Assembly (NCBI GenBank): GCA_012512495.1
Contig: JAAZEC010000136.1
Coordinates: forward strand, 1-22,560
DNA length: 22,560 nucleotides
From: Erysipelothrix sp.
GTDB lineage: Bacteria; Bacillota_I; Bacilli_A; Erysipelotrichales; Erysipelotrichaceae
Reading direction: 5' to 3'
The notes beneath the pieces were generated by a model. The model saw only the letters and a list, made by a program, of their open reading frames with translations. It was not told the origin of the DNA and did no database searches. A program made the position numbers and the translations under genes. Of this stretch, positions 1 through 7,991 are shown piece by piece. The stretch's first letter is position 1, and each line of letters starts with the position of its first letter.

Positions 1-495
1 ATGTCAATCACACTCTTAATCATTCTCTTCCATAGAAAGATCATGGCAGCACCGCTCATAAGAAAAGGGATGATCCTGCTAACTATTGCCTATGTGTCAG
101 TGGCTTTAAATAAACTCTTTTTGCCAATCTATTATCAACCATCCTTTATTGACTTCATGAGAGTCGATCCCAATTTTCATTTGTCTTTGACCATCAATCT
201 AGTACCACTCATCAAGATGAATTCGGCAGATATCAGAAACTTCATCCTAAACATCGCTCTGTTTGTTCCACTAGGTTTTCTGTCCTACTACTTCAAAAAG
301 AGCTGGAAAAAGACGTTACTTTTATTAGTCTTAACGACAGTTTTTATTGAGATTATACAGTTCATGGGAAATTACTACTATCAGTTTATGTGGAGAATAG
401 CCGACATCAACGATCTTATCGCTAACTGTCTAGGCGGTTTGTTGGGACTAGCCATCAGTATGGTCTTCTTCAAGAAACAAAAGAAAAAGAGCTGA
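1..495 (+). CDS. VanZ-like family membrane protein (5' end possibly cut by window)
   Basis: A 164-residue, strongly hydrophobic protein with about four membrane segments (roughly residues 3-10/20-40, 80-98, 103-120 and 140-157). The VanZ-type signature is visible: an N-I-A-L-F-V-P-L-G-F stretch near residues 84-93, an E-I-I-Q-F segment near 117-121, then D-I-N-D-L-I-A-N-C-L-G-G-L-L-G near 134-148, where family members have the 'DxxDLxxNxxGGxxG' pattern. VanZ of the teicoplanin-resistance operon is the founding member; most chromosomal homologues have no assigned role, so no antibiotic phenotype is claimed. The ATG is the first base of the window, so the true start may lie upstream and no ribosome binding site can be judged. 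The gene ends at TGA 493-495, inside a hairpin terminator, and converges on plsY. Confidence 0.8.
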   Translation: MSITLLIILFHRKIMAAPLIRKGMILLTIAYVSVALNKLFLPIYYQPSFIDFMRVDPNFHLSLTINLVPLIKMNSADIRNFILNIALFVPLGFLSYYFKKSWKKTLLLLVLTTVFIEIIQFMGNYYYQFMWRIADINDLIANCLGGLLGLAISMVFFKKQKKKS

Positions 496-506
496 AGAGC
501 TCTTTT
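485..506. terminator. Bidirectional hairpin terminator between vanZ-like gene and plsY
   Basis: The 9-bp perfect arms AAAAGAGCT (485-493) and AGCTCTTTT (498-506) surround the loop GAAG. On the plus strand the right arm ends in four T. On the minus strand the hairpin is followed by a T-rich stretch (complement of about 474-488), so it can serve both convergent genes. The vanZ-like stop codon TGA (493-495) lies across the left arm and loop. Confidence 0.75.
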
Positions 507-512
507 ATCATG

Positions 513-1130
513 TTACATCCACTTAATCTTGGACTCAGTATTATTTTTAATTCTATCAATGTTCGCTCTGTGTCGATACACTACAAACAAGGCCACAATC
601 AACAGCGCAAGGGGAATCATGATGTCACCATTCGCAAAGAAGAAGTGAACTAACGATCCTAGCACCGTAGCCGTCATTGATGAGGCGGAAACATACTTGG
701 TCAGATAGAGAACCGCAAAGAATATCACAACCGCAATCACGAATGGCCACCAGTTCATCAAAATGAAGGAACAGACCCCTAAGTTAAAGCCAAACCAAGT
801 TGCCACTGATTTTCCGCCTTTAAACTCAGCAAATACTGGAAACGCATGCCCAATCGCTGCGAATAAACCTGCCAGTAGAATGGCTGTTTCACTTTGCTTA
901 AAGAGATAGAAGAACAGCATGGCTAGTGTGGCCTTAAACACATCAAAGAGTGTGACCGTGATACCAGCAGTTTTTCCTAAAACACGTCCGGCATTAGTCG
1001 CCCCTAAGTTACCTGAACCGTGTTCGCGAATATCTGTCTTATAGAAAACCTTACCAATGACAAGGGCGAAAGGGATGGAACCTAGCAGGTAACCGACCAC
1101 CATCGCAAATATATAAGCTCTTACGTCCAT
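513..1130 (-). CDS. plsY: Acyl-phosphate:glycerol-3-phosphate acyltransferase PlsY
   Basis: PlsY transfers an acyl group from acyl-phosphate to glycerol-3-phosphate, the first committed step of phospholipid synthesis in Gram-positive bacteria, and acts in the membrane with PlsX. The 205-residue product is polytopic. Three family motifs are visible: G-S-G-N-L-G-A-T-N (motif 1, near residues 38-46), F-K-G-G-K-S-V-A-T (motif 2) and R-H-R-A-N-I-D-R-I near the C-terminus (motif 3). I chose the ATG at 1130 rather than the longer reading from 1235. AGGTGA lies six bases upstream of it, the protein then starts with the usual short N-terminus, and the extra 35 residues would run across the divergent promoter region into parE. 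It is divergent from parE, as in B. subtilis, and ends at the terminator shared with the vanZ-like gene. Confidence 0.97.
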   Translation of the reverse strand: MDVRAYIFAMVVGYLLGSIPFALVIGKVFYKTDIREHGSGNLGATNAGRVLGKTAGITVTLFDVFKATLAMLFFYLFKQSETAILLAGLFAAIGHAFPVFAEFKGGKSVATWFGFNLGVCSFILMNWWPFVIAVVIFFAVLYLTKYVSASSMTATVLGSLVHFFFANGDIMIPLALLIVALFVVYRHRANIDRIKNNTESKIKWM

Positions 1131-1146
1131 AAAATCACCTCTCATA

Positions 1147-1158
1147 TAATATACCACA
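1147..1158 (-). promoter_or_regulatory. plsY promoter, extended -10
   Basis: Reading the minus strand there is TGG-TATATT (complement of about 1147-1155), an extended -10 of the TGn-TATAAT type, followed 10-20 bases later by the AGGTGA ribosome site and ATG of plsY. No clear -35 is seen at the standard distance, where the right half of a palindrome (1159-1178) lies instead. Confidence 0.5.
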
Positions 1159-1178
1159 AAAGAATGCTGGCATTCTTT
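1159..1178. promoter_or_regulatory. Perfect 20-bp palindrome in plsY/parE divergent region (candidate operator)
   Basis: The arms AAAGAATGC (1159-1167) and GCATTCTTT (1170-1178) are perfect complements separated by TG. The site lies immediately upstream of the plsY extended -10 and overlaps the -35 position of the parE promoter, so a bound dimeric repressor or activator could act on both genes. It does not match the FapR, LexA/DinR or other operator consensus that I know. There is no T-run, so it is unlikely to be a terminator. Confidence 0.6.
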
Positions 1179-1204
1179 AATTAAGGTGACAATTTTAGTA
1201 TAAT
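1176..1204 (+). promoter_or_regulatory. parE promoter
   Basis: TATAAT at 1199-1204 is a perfect -10, 23 bases before the TTG start of parE. At 17-base spacing the -35 would be TTTAAT (1176-1181), a weak match that overlaps the right arm of the 1159-1178 palindrome. The expected transcription start is near 1211. Confidence 0.65.
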
Positions 1205-1227
1205 TAAGTGCAGAAAGAGGTGTTTTT

Positions 1228-3132
1228 TTGAGCAACCAAAGCTATGATGCTTCAAGCATACAAGTTTTAGAAGGATTACAAGCCGTCCGAAAAAGACCAG
1301 GAATGTATATCGGTTCAACCGATACTCGTGGTCTTCATCATTTAGTCTGGGAAATTTTAGACAATGCCATCGATGAAGCACTCAATGGCTATGGTAAAGA
1401 AATTATTCTCACACTCGAGACAGATAATGTGATAGCAATTGAAGACTTCGGTCGAGGCGTACCCGTAGAAAAACACGCGAATGGCAAACTAGCCATTGAA
1501 GTCATATATACCACGCTCCATGCCGGTGGCAAGTTCACCGAAACCGGTGGCTATAAGACCGCAGGCGGTCTCCACGGGGTAGGTGGCTCAGTCGTTAACG
1601 CTCTCTCGCAGTGGATGGAAGTGACTGTCTCCCGCGACAACAAGTGCCATCAGATCCTCTTTGAACAAGGCGGTAGCCAAGTAGGTAATTTGAAACTATT
1701 AGGTAAAACGAGTCAAACCGGAACAAAGGTACGCTTCAAAGCAGATCCCGAAATCTTCGGTAATGCTACCTATTCCTATTCGACCATCACCGAAAGGGTA
1801 CAGGAATCCGCTTTCCTATTAGAAAACATCAAATTTATACTCAGGGACTGGCGTACTCAGGAAAAGAAAGAAGAAGTCTTTTTTTATCAAGATGGAATTG
1901 CTTCCTTTATTGATTATGTAACGATCGATCAACAACCCGTCGGAAACCCCATCATCCTTCGTGGAACCAACAACAAGATTGAAACAAGGGTCGCCCTGCA
2001 ATATACGGGAGACTACCAAGAGAATATCTTTTCCTATGTCAATCTGGTCCGTACGAAAGATGGCGGTACCCACGAAATCGGCTTAAGAACAGCCATCACC
2101 CGCTCATTCAATGAGTTTGCGCGCAAGTATAATGTCCTCAAAGAGAAGGACAAGAACTTCGATGGTGTCGACATCAGAGAAGGTCTAACGGCCATCATTG
2201 CCCTAAGTATCCCCGAGAGCTTACTACAATTCGAAGGCCAAACGAAATCAAAACTAGGCTCACCCGCAGCTCGTAGTGCCGTAGAGAATGTCGTCTTCAC
2301 CCAGCTATCATTCTATCTAGAAGAGAATCATGACTTTACACTGGATATCATTAAGCGAATTCAAAAGGCTGCTCAAGTTAGGGAAGCCGCCAGAAAAGCC
2401 CGTGAAGAGGCCCGTAAAGGCAAAAAGGGTAAACAGAGGGAAAGGCTTCTCTCTGGCAAACTTGCCAAGGCCCAAACCAACAATGCCAATAAGAATGAGC
2501 TCTTCCTAGTGGAAGGTGATTCTGCTGGAGGCTCAGCCAAACAAGGGCGGGATTCTTCCTTTCAAGCCATCCTACCACTACGCGGAAAGGTCCTAAATGT
2601 CGAAAGAGCAAAGCTAGAAGATGTTTATAAGAATGAAGAACTAAATACGCTGATTCACTGCATCGGAGCCGGAGCAGGCCCAGAGTTTGAAGCAGGGGAC
2701 ACCAACTACAAGAAAGTTATCATCATGACCGATGCTGACACGGATGGTGCCCATATTCAGGTGCTCTTACTGACGTTTTTCTATCGCTTCATGAGACCTT
2801 TGATTGAAGCAGGTAACGTATTTATGGCACAACCGCCACTGTATCGCATCTACAATAAAAAAGAAGCTCATTACTGTTACACGGAAGAACAACTTCAGGA
2901 TTTTAGGGAACAGATGAAGAGCTATGAAATACAGCGTTACAAAGGACTTGGAGAAATGAATCCCACTCAACTGTGGGAGACCACCATGGACCCAAGTTCA
3001 CGTACTTTGTTGAAAGTATCCATTGAGGATGCTTACAAGGCCTCGAACATGATTCATATCCTCATGGGGAACCAGCCACAGCTGCGCCGTGATTGGATTG
3101 AAGAAAATGTCGATTTTGATGGAAGGGAGTAA
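1228..3132 (+). CDS. parE: DNA topoisomerase IV subunit B (ATPase)
   Basis: ParE is the ATPase/TOPRIM subunit of topoisomerase IV, which decatenates daughter chromosomes with ParC. The protein has 634 residues. The GHKL ATPase fold comes first: E-I-L-D-N-A-I-D-E-A near 42-51, G-R-G-V-P near 75-79, and G-G-L-H-G-V-G near 113-119. A transducer domain follows, and then a TOPRIM domain with E429 in V-E-G-D-S-A-G-G and D502-x-D504-x-D506 in D-A-D-T-D-G-A-H. The C-terminal R-Y-K-G-L-G-E-M-N is typical of type IIA B subunits. It is called ParE rather than GyrB because parC follows after three bases and plsY is divergent, as in Bacillus. The start is TTG, supported by AAAGAGGTG seven bases upstream; no ATG lies in frame nearby. 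It belongs to the long forward operon. Confidence 0.96.
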   Translation: MSNQSYDASSIQVLEGLQAVRKRPGMYIGSTDTRGLHHLVWEILDNAIDEALNGYGKEIILTLETDNVIAIEDFGRGVPVEKHANGKLAIEVIYTTLHAGGKFTETGGYKTAGGLHGVGGSVVNALSQWMEVTVSRDNKCHQILFEQGGSQVGNLKLLGKTSQTGTKVRFKADPEIFGNATYSYSTITERVQESAFLLENIKFILRDWRTQEKKEEVFFYQDGIASFIDYVTIDQQPVGNPIILRGTNNKIETRVALQYTGDYQENIFSYVNLVRTKDGGTHEIGLRTAITRSFNEFARKYNVLKEKDKNFDGVDIREGLTAIIALSIPESLLQFEGQTKSKLGSPAARSAVENVVFTQLSFYLEENHDFTLDIIKRIQKAAQVREAARKAREEARKGKKGKQRERLLSGKLAKAQTNNANKNELFLVEGDSAGGSAKQGRDSSFQAILPLRGKVLNVERAKLEDVYKNEELNTLIHCIGAGAGPEFEAGDTNYKKVIIMTDADTDGAHIQVLLLTFFYRFMRPLIEAGNVFMAQPPLYRIYNKKEAHYCYTEEQLQDFREQMKSYEIQRYKGLGEMNPTQLWETTMDPSSRTLLKVSIEDAYKASNMIHILMGNQPQLRRDWIEENVDFDGRE

Positions 3133-3135
3133 TCA

Positions 3136-5622
3136 ATGAGTAAGAAGAAGACAGACATCATTGCCAATGATGTAATCGAATATAACTTAGTCGAACTCAT
3201 TGAAGATCGCTACGGTCGTTATTCCAAATACATTATTCAGGATCGTGCCCTCCCAGATGTAAGGGATGGTCTAAAGCCCGTACAAAGAAGAATCCTCTAC
3301 GCTATGTACCATGATGGTAATACGGCCAATAAAGCCTATCGAAAGAGTGCCAAGACCGTCGGTTTAGTCATCGGTAACTACCACCCACACGGTGACTCCA
3401 GCGTTTATGAAGCCATGGTCCGTATGTCACAGACCTGGAAGATGAACCATCCACTAATAGACATGCAGGGTAACAATGGCTCTATTGATGACGACCCCGC
3501 AGCCGCTATGCGTTATACAGAAACACGTCTAGACCTCATTGCCCACGAACTGCTAAAAGATATCGAAGAGGAAACCGTTGACTTTACCCTTAACTTCTCG
3601 GATTCCGAACTAGAACCAGTTGTCTTACCCGCTAGTTACTGTAACATTCTCGTCAATGGCGCGACTGGGATTGCTTCAGGGTACGCGACCAACATTCCAC
3701 CATTCAATCTCAAGGAAGTGATGGAAGCCTGTATCTATCGGTTACAAAATCCAGAGTCAGAAGACAGCGAGCTCTTTGATATTATTAAGGCCCCTGACTT
3801 TCCTACTGGTGGCATTATCCAAGGCATCGAAGGCAGCCAGGAGATTCTCAGGACGGGGCATGGCAAGATTGTTGTCCGCTCCCAAGCAGTGATTGAACAG
3901 AGTGCCAAGCTCCAAAGAATCATCATCACCGAGATACCTTATGATGTTATCAAACAGAACCTCGTCAGAAAGATGGATGAGATTCGTTTCAACGACAACA
4001 TCAGTGAAATACTAGACATCAGAGATGAATCCGATCGTAACGGTATCCGTATCGTTGTCGATGTGAAAAGAGAAGCCGACGCTTCCACCTTACTGAATCT
4101 CTTCTATAAACAGACCGACCTTCAGGTAAACTACAATGCTAATATGGTCGTGATTGATAATGGCCGACCTAAGCTCATGGGTGTTGCCGCTATTATTGAC
4201 GCGTATTTAGACGCCCGTAAAGAGACAATGTTACGGCGTACCCGCTATCGCCATAAAAAGATTCAAGATCGTTTACACATTATTGAAGGTTTGATGAGGG
4301 CCGTCTCCCACCTTGACGAGGTGATTGCTATCATTCGATCCTCCCAAGACCGCAGTGATTCGAAACAGAATCTGATGAAGCGTTTTGACTTTTCAGATGC
4401 CCAAGCCGAAAGCATCATTACCCTGCGCCTGTACCGCTTGTCCAATACCGATATCGTTGCCCTAAAAGAAGAGTTTGCGACCTTGCTCAATGATCTGGAA
4501 TTCTTGAATTCAATGCTCAATCAACCCCAGATTCTAGCAAACGAGATTATCAAGGAATTCAGGCAGATTATCGCTGCCTACGGCATTGAAAGACGGACCC
4601 AGCTCGAAAAAGAAGTATCGGAACTGACCATCGATCGCACAGCCCTCATACCAGATGAGGAAGTCATGGTCTCACTGACCAAAGAAGGTTACGTGAAACG
4701 TTCATCCTTGAGATCCTATCAAGCCTCCGACCAGTTCTATACTACGATCAAAGAGGGTGATACCTTGGTCATCCAAGGGAGTGCGTCCCTACAAAATACC
4801 ATGGTGTTCATTACCAAAAAGGGCTACTATGGCCTTCTGTTGGTCAATGATCTCAGCGAGCATCGTTGGAAAGAAGTTGGTTCCCACGTCTCATCCCTTG
4901 TGACACTGGACTATGATGATGAAATCGTCTCTGCCTTCTTAGTCGATAATTTCCAAAGCGAGCAGTATGTCATGCTGGTGAGCAGTCTAGGTAAGATCAA
5001 GAAGGTCGTCGTTAAGGATTTTGAGGTCTCACGAACATCGAAAGCCTATAAAGTGATAAACTTAGCTCAAGGGGACTCCCTCGTGAGTGCCTATCTGATT
5101 GATGACTATGACGAAATTATCCTGACTTCCAAGATGGGTTACGTAGTACGCTACAATGAAGACATGGTCTCTGCTCAGGGTCTGAGTGCGAAGGGCATTC
5201 AATCCATGCGTCTGGGAGCTGGCGATCAAGTCGCTGCCAGTACCATTATCAAGGACCATCATGAGATATTATTTGTGACTCAGGAGGATCAAATCAAGCG
5301 TCTTAAGGCTGATAAAATCCCAGCTACGGGTCGTCCGACCAAGGGCACGCTGATTGCGAAGAAGGTTAAATCCAACCCAAATGCTATCAAGGCTATCTTT
5401 TCTGGGGAACTTTATGATAAGATTCCCTTCTATTCGCTGGATAACGATCTGTTGTTCTTACTAAAGGATGTCACTTTAATGAATGCCAATCAAACCTTCT
5501 CAAAACCAATCTTAGACGATGTCAATCTGGTTTCAAGACTAGAGCTTGCCAAAGTGGTCGTGAGAATACCAGAAGAAGAATCAACCATTACTGCACAGCA
5601 AGTTTCATTTGATTTAGAATAA
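3136..5622 (+). CDS. parC: DNA topoisomerase IV subunit A
   Basis: ParC is the DNA-cleaving subunit of topoisomerase IV. The 828-residue protein has the winged-helix/tower cleavage core (about 10-480) followed by a C-terminal beta-pinwheel DNA-wrapping domain (about 490-828). The catalytic tyrosine is Y127 in A-A-M-R-Y-T-E, next to R126. The quinolone-determining region reads H-P-H-G-D-S-S-V-Y-E. The positions matching S. aureus GrlA Ser80 and Glu84 are S88 and E92, both of the wild-type, susceptible kind. No GyrA-box (QRRGGKG-like) is seen in the C-terminal domain, which supports ParC over GyrA. It starts at ATG three bases after the parE stop, with AAGGGAG upstream inside parE, so translation is probably coupled. 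Confidence 0.96.
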   Translation: MSKKKTDIIANDVIEYNLVELIEDRYGRYSKYIIQDRALPDVRDGLKPVQRRILYAMYHDGNTANKAYRKSAKTVGLVIGNYHPHGDSSVYEAMVRMSQTWKMNHPLIDMQGNNGSIDDDPAAAMRYTETRLDLIAHELLKDIEEETVDFTLNFSDSELEPVVLPASYCNILVNGATGIASGYATNIPPFNLKEVMEACIYRLQNPESEDSELFDIIKAPDFPTGGIIQGIEGSQEILRTGHGKIVVRSQAVIEQSAKLQRIIITEIPYDVIKQNLVRKMDEIRFNDNISEILDIRDESDRNGIRIVVDVKREADASTLLNLFYKQTDLQVNYNANMVVIDNGRPKLMGVAAIIDAYLDARKETMLRRTRYRHKKIQDRLHIIEGLMRAVSHLDEVIAIIRSSQDRSDSKQNLMKRFDFSDAQAESIITLRLYRLSNTDIVALKEEFATLLNDLEFLNSMLNQPQILANEIIKEFRQIIAAYGIERRTQLEKEVSELTIDRTALIPDEEVMVSLTKEGYVKRSSLRSYQASDQFYTTIKEGDTLVIQGSASLQNTMVFITKKGYYGLLLVNDLSEHRWKEVGSHVSSLVTLDYDDEIVSAFLVDNFQSEQYVMLVSSLGKIKKVVVKDFEVSRTSKAYKVINLAQGDSLVSAYLIDDYDEIILTSKMGYVVRYNEDMVSAQGLSAKGIQSMRLGAGDQVAASTIIKDHHEILFVTQEDQIKRLKADKIPATGRPTKGTLIAKKVKSNPNAIKAIFSGELYDKIPFYSLDNDLLFLLKDVTLMNANQTFSKPILDDVNLVSRLELAKVVVRIPEEESTITAQQVSFDLE

Positions 5623-5641
5623 ATCAGAAGATAGGAGAATT

Positions 5642-6691
5642 GTGATTAAACAATGCGAAGGCTGCGGCCTCATTATTCAACATACCCAACCAGATCAGCC
5701 AGGCTACTCCCCCAAAGAGGGTGGCGTGCTTTGTCAATCCTGTTACCGTTTGAAACATTACGGGGATATTTCCAAAGTGAACCTGGTCCAGGTCGATAGC
5801 GATACGGTTTTAGAGAAACTGCGTGAGATGGATGCCTTATTCATCTGGGTCGTTGATCTATTCCACCTAAGTGAATCCATGGTCTCAGGGGTCAGCCGTC
5901 ATTTAGGTGACAAGGACATTCTTTTAGTGGGAACCAAACGGGAACTGTTACCAAAGACCGTTAGTCACTCTAAAATCATGGCTCAGATTGATGACTTCCT
6001 AAGGGAAGCCAACATTGAGGTCGTAGATACCGTCTTTGTTGGTAATCAAGGCCAACATGGCAAGGAAGATTTGGTCTATACGCTCAAACAACACAAGGAA
6101 TACAACAAGTTTGTCTTCTTCGGAACGACTAATGCTGGCAAGTCCACACTGATTAATGCTCTTGCAGAGAAGTCGAACACCATCAGCACTTCCTATCTTC
6201 CGGGTACGACACTCGACATGCTCGTAGTTGACGCCGAGTTTGGGACCCTTATCGATAGCCCAGGTATTCAAGAGAGCACACCTCTGATTGGTCAGTTACC
6301 ACTCAAAGCACTAGCACTGCTACAACCGAGTAAACCTATTAAGCCTATCAACTACCAGCTCAATGGCAATCAGGCCATGTTCATCGGTGGTTTGGGCTAC
6401 ATAGCCTTTAGCGATGCGGAAGACTTGTCGGTCACCTGTTATCTGCCTTTGGGTATCAAAGTCCATCGGACAAAACTCGATAGGGCGGAATCCCAAGTTG
6501 AACGTCTACAACAGGACCTTCTCAGCATTAAGGGGAGCCGTTTAGTTCAACACTCCATAAAGCAAATCAAACCCAAATTCGATTGCGTCATTCATGAAGT
6601 AGGCTTTATCTGTATTACTGGTAATGTCGGCGCAATTTCGACCTATTTTCCTAAAGAAGTCACAGTGACAACACGAAGGGCGTACATCTAA
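5642..6691 (+). CDS. yqeH: Circularly permuted ribosome-biogenesis GTPase YqeH
   Basis: YqeH is a GTPase needed for 30S subunit assembly. The 349-residue protein starts with a four-cysteine zinc finger (C5, C8, C31, C34). The GTPase motifs then appear in permuted order: a G4-type L-V-G-T-K-R-E-L-L-P-K, later the P-loop G-T-T-N-A-G-K-S-T (G1), P-G-T-T-L-D (G2) and D-S-P-G (G3). A C-terminal domain of the YqeH type follows. The G4 motif is T-K-R-E rather than the textbook N-K-x-D. The start is GTG at 5642 with AGGAG four bases upstream, and initiating here keeps the first zinc-binding cysteines. The stop TAA shares one base with the ATG of yhbY. It follows parC by 19 bases, without a terminator. 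Confidence 0.95.
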   Translation: MIKQCEGCGLIIQHTQPDQPGYSPKEGGVLCQSCYRLKHYGDISKVNLVQVDSDTVLEKLREMDALFIWVVDLFHLSESMVSGVSRHLGDKDILLVGTKRELLPKTVSHSKIMAQIDDFLREANIEVVDTVFVGNQGQHGKEDLVYTLKQHKEYNKFVFFGTTNAGKSTLINALAEKSNTISTSYLPGTTLDMLVVDAEFGTLIDSPGIQESTPLIGQLPLKALALLQPSKPIKPINYQLNGNQAMFIGGLGYIAFSDAEDLSVTCYLPLGIKVHRTKLDRAESQVERLQQDLLSIKGSRLVQHSIKQIKPKFDCVIHEVGFICITGNVGAISTYFPKEVTVTTRRAYI

Positions 6692-6978
6692 TGTTAAAAG
6701 CGAATCAAAAAAAGCAATTAAAAGCGTTGGCTCACGATTTGAAACCAATCATTCAAATTGGTAAGGATGGTTTATCCGATAACCTCTTGACGACCATCGA
6801 GCAAGCCTTGAAGGCCCACGAACTCATCAAAATATCGGTGCTTCAAAATAACAATGACATAACTGAAGAGCTCATTTTAGATATCAGTTCACGGACTCGC
6901 AGTGAGTTTGTCTTCAAAATCGGCAGGCAGCTTATTTTCTATCGTGCTTCCAAACAAAAACTTATCAAACTGGTATGA
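6691..6978 (+). CDS. yhbY: YhbY/YqeI CRM-domain RNA-binding protein
   Basis: A 95-residue protein made of a single CRM (chloroplast RNA splicing and ribosome maturation) domain. The pattern is I-Q-I-G-K-D-G-L-S near residues 21-29, a central acidic helix-strand region, and the RNA-binding loop K-I-G-R-Q-L-I-F-Y-R near 76-85. E. coli YhbY and B. subtilis YqeI associate with pre-50S particles and are thought to assist large-subunit assembly. The length is normal for the family (about 95-100). The ATG overlaps the yqeH stop by one base (TAATG), and the TGA stop overlaps the next start by four bases (ATGA), so all three are probably translationally coupled. In B. subtilis aroE sits between yqeH and this gene; here it is absent. 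Confidence 0.94.
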   Translation: MLKANQKKQLKALAHDLKPIIQIGKDGLSDNLLTTIEQALKAHELIKISVLQNNNDITEELILDISSRTRSEFVFKIGRQLIFYRASKQKLIKLV

Positions 6979-7991
6979 AGAAAGTAGTTCTTTTCGGCGG
7001 TAGTTTTGACCCCATCCATTATGGACACTTAAAGATGATCCAAAGCGCCATCAAGCAGACGAAGGCTGACGAGGGTTGGTTCATTTTGGCGGACCAAGCA
7101 CCCCTGAAGGATAACAAGCAAGCGCCCTATGAGACGCGGCTATCGTTTATCCAGAAGATGATCAAGCCTTTCAAGAAACTGAAGGTCACGACGATTGAAA
7201 AGGATATGCCTAAACCCAACTATACATTTGATACCATTAAACAGTTACAACGCTTATATCCGGGTATCACTTTTGTGTTATTGATAGGTACCGATCAGGC
7301 GGTTCAGTTTAATCAGTGGAAAGACGAGCAGGAGTTATTACAACTTGTCGAAGTCGTTGTTTATCCTAGAACGCTAGATCCAATCGATGATGTGTTCACG
7401 AAACTATCAGGTGAAACATTCGAGGTCTCTTCCACGCAGATCCGTCAGGGTTTATCACAAGAGACCCATCCGGCAATTCTGAATGAAATTATTATTCATG
7501 GGGTTTATGGCGAGGAAATGCTCCGTGAATTTCTCCATGAGAGCAGGGTACAACATTCTATCGAGGTAGCCAAGTTGATGGCTGAGTTTGCGAGGCACTA
7601 CCACTTAGATACTCAGTTCTATTATGGTTTAGGTCTGATTCATGATTTAATGAAACAGAAGGAAAAGGACCATGAGCTGGAGAGTCTGCTGAGTGAAGAA
7701 GATAAAAAGAATCCACCCTATACGTGGCATGCGATTGCGTGCCATCACTACTTGAGTCGAGTCTACAAAATCAAGAATAGAACCTTTACCAATGCGATCT
7801 ATCACCATGTCAGCGGACAGAGTACGTCCGTTGCCGGCATGTTGCTGTATATTGCTGATAAGTGTGAGAGAACTAGAAAGTACGATACTGAGGGCTTTAT
7901 TGAACTGACGAAGAGAGATCTGGTTAAGGGATTTAAAGCTGTCAAAAAAGAAGCGAAGCTATACAGAGATAACAAAGGAGCGAATGAATGA
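6975..7991 (+). CDS. nadD: NadD-YqeK fusion: nicotinate-nucleotide adenylyltransferase + HD-domain Ap4A hydrolase
   Basis: Two enzymes in one 338-residue chain. Residues 1 to about 180 are NadD, which makes nicotinate adenine dinucleotide from NaMN and ATP in NAD synthesis. They carry G-G-S-F-D-P-I-H-Y-G-H (8-18) with H15 and H18, and the S-S-T-Q-I-R motif (152-157). Residues about 185-338 are a YqeK-type HD phosphohydrolase: H194, the H223-D224 pair, H252, H277/H278 and D295 in Y-I-A-D-K. YqeK proteins hydrolyse diadenosine tetraphosphate symmetrically. In B. subtilis nadD and yqeK are separate adjacent genes; the fused form is known from Mollicutes such as Mycoplasma. The reading frame runs through the domain boundary without a stop. 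The gene overlaps yhbY and rsfS by four bases each. Fusion couples NAD synthesis to clearance of an adenylylated dinucleotide; a direct functional link is my inference. Confidence 0.94.
   Translation: MKKVVLFGGSFDPIHYGHLKMIQSAIKQTKADEGWFILADQAPLKDNKQAPYETRLSFIQKMIKPFKKLKVTTIEKDMPKPNYTFDTIKQLQRLYPGITFVLLIGTDQAVQFNQWKDEQELLQLVEVVVYPRTLDPIDDVFTKLSGETFEVSSTQIRQGLSQETHPAILNEIIIHGVYGEEMLREFLHESRVQHSIEVAKLMAEFARHYHLDTQFYYGLGLIHDLMKQKEKDHELESLLSEEDKKNPPYTWHAIACHHYLSRVYKIKNRTFTNAIYHHVSGQSTSVAGMLLYIADKCERTRKYDTEGFIELTKRDLVKGFKAVKKEAKLYRDNKGANE

Noticed and set aside
1131..1227. Riboswitch or attenuator in the plsY/parE gap
   Set aside because: Only 97 bases, with one short palindrome, no T-run and no known aptamer core; an operator is the simpler reading.
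1131..1235. N-terminal 35-residue extension of plsY to a start at 1235
   Set aside because: It would overlap the parE start and both promoters. A good ribosome site precedes the ATG at 1130, and the extension has no PlsY similarity.
1181..1381. Minus-strand open frame of 66 codons over the parE start
   Set aside because: It lies antisense to conserved ParE coding sequence and the parE promoter, with low-complexity Leu/His-rich content and no ribosome site; a shadow frame.
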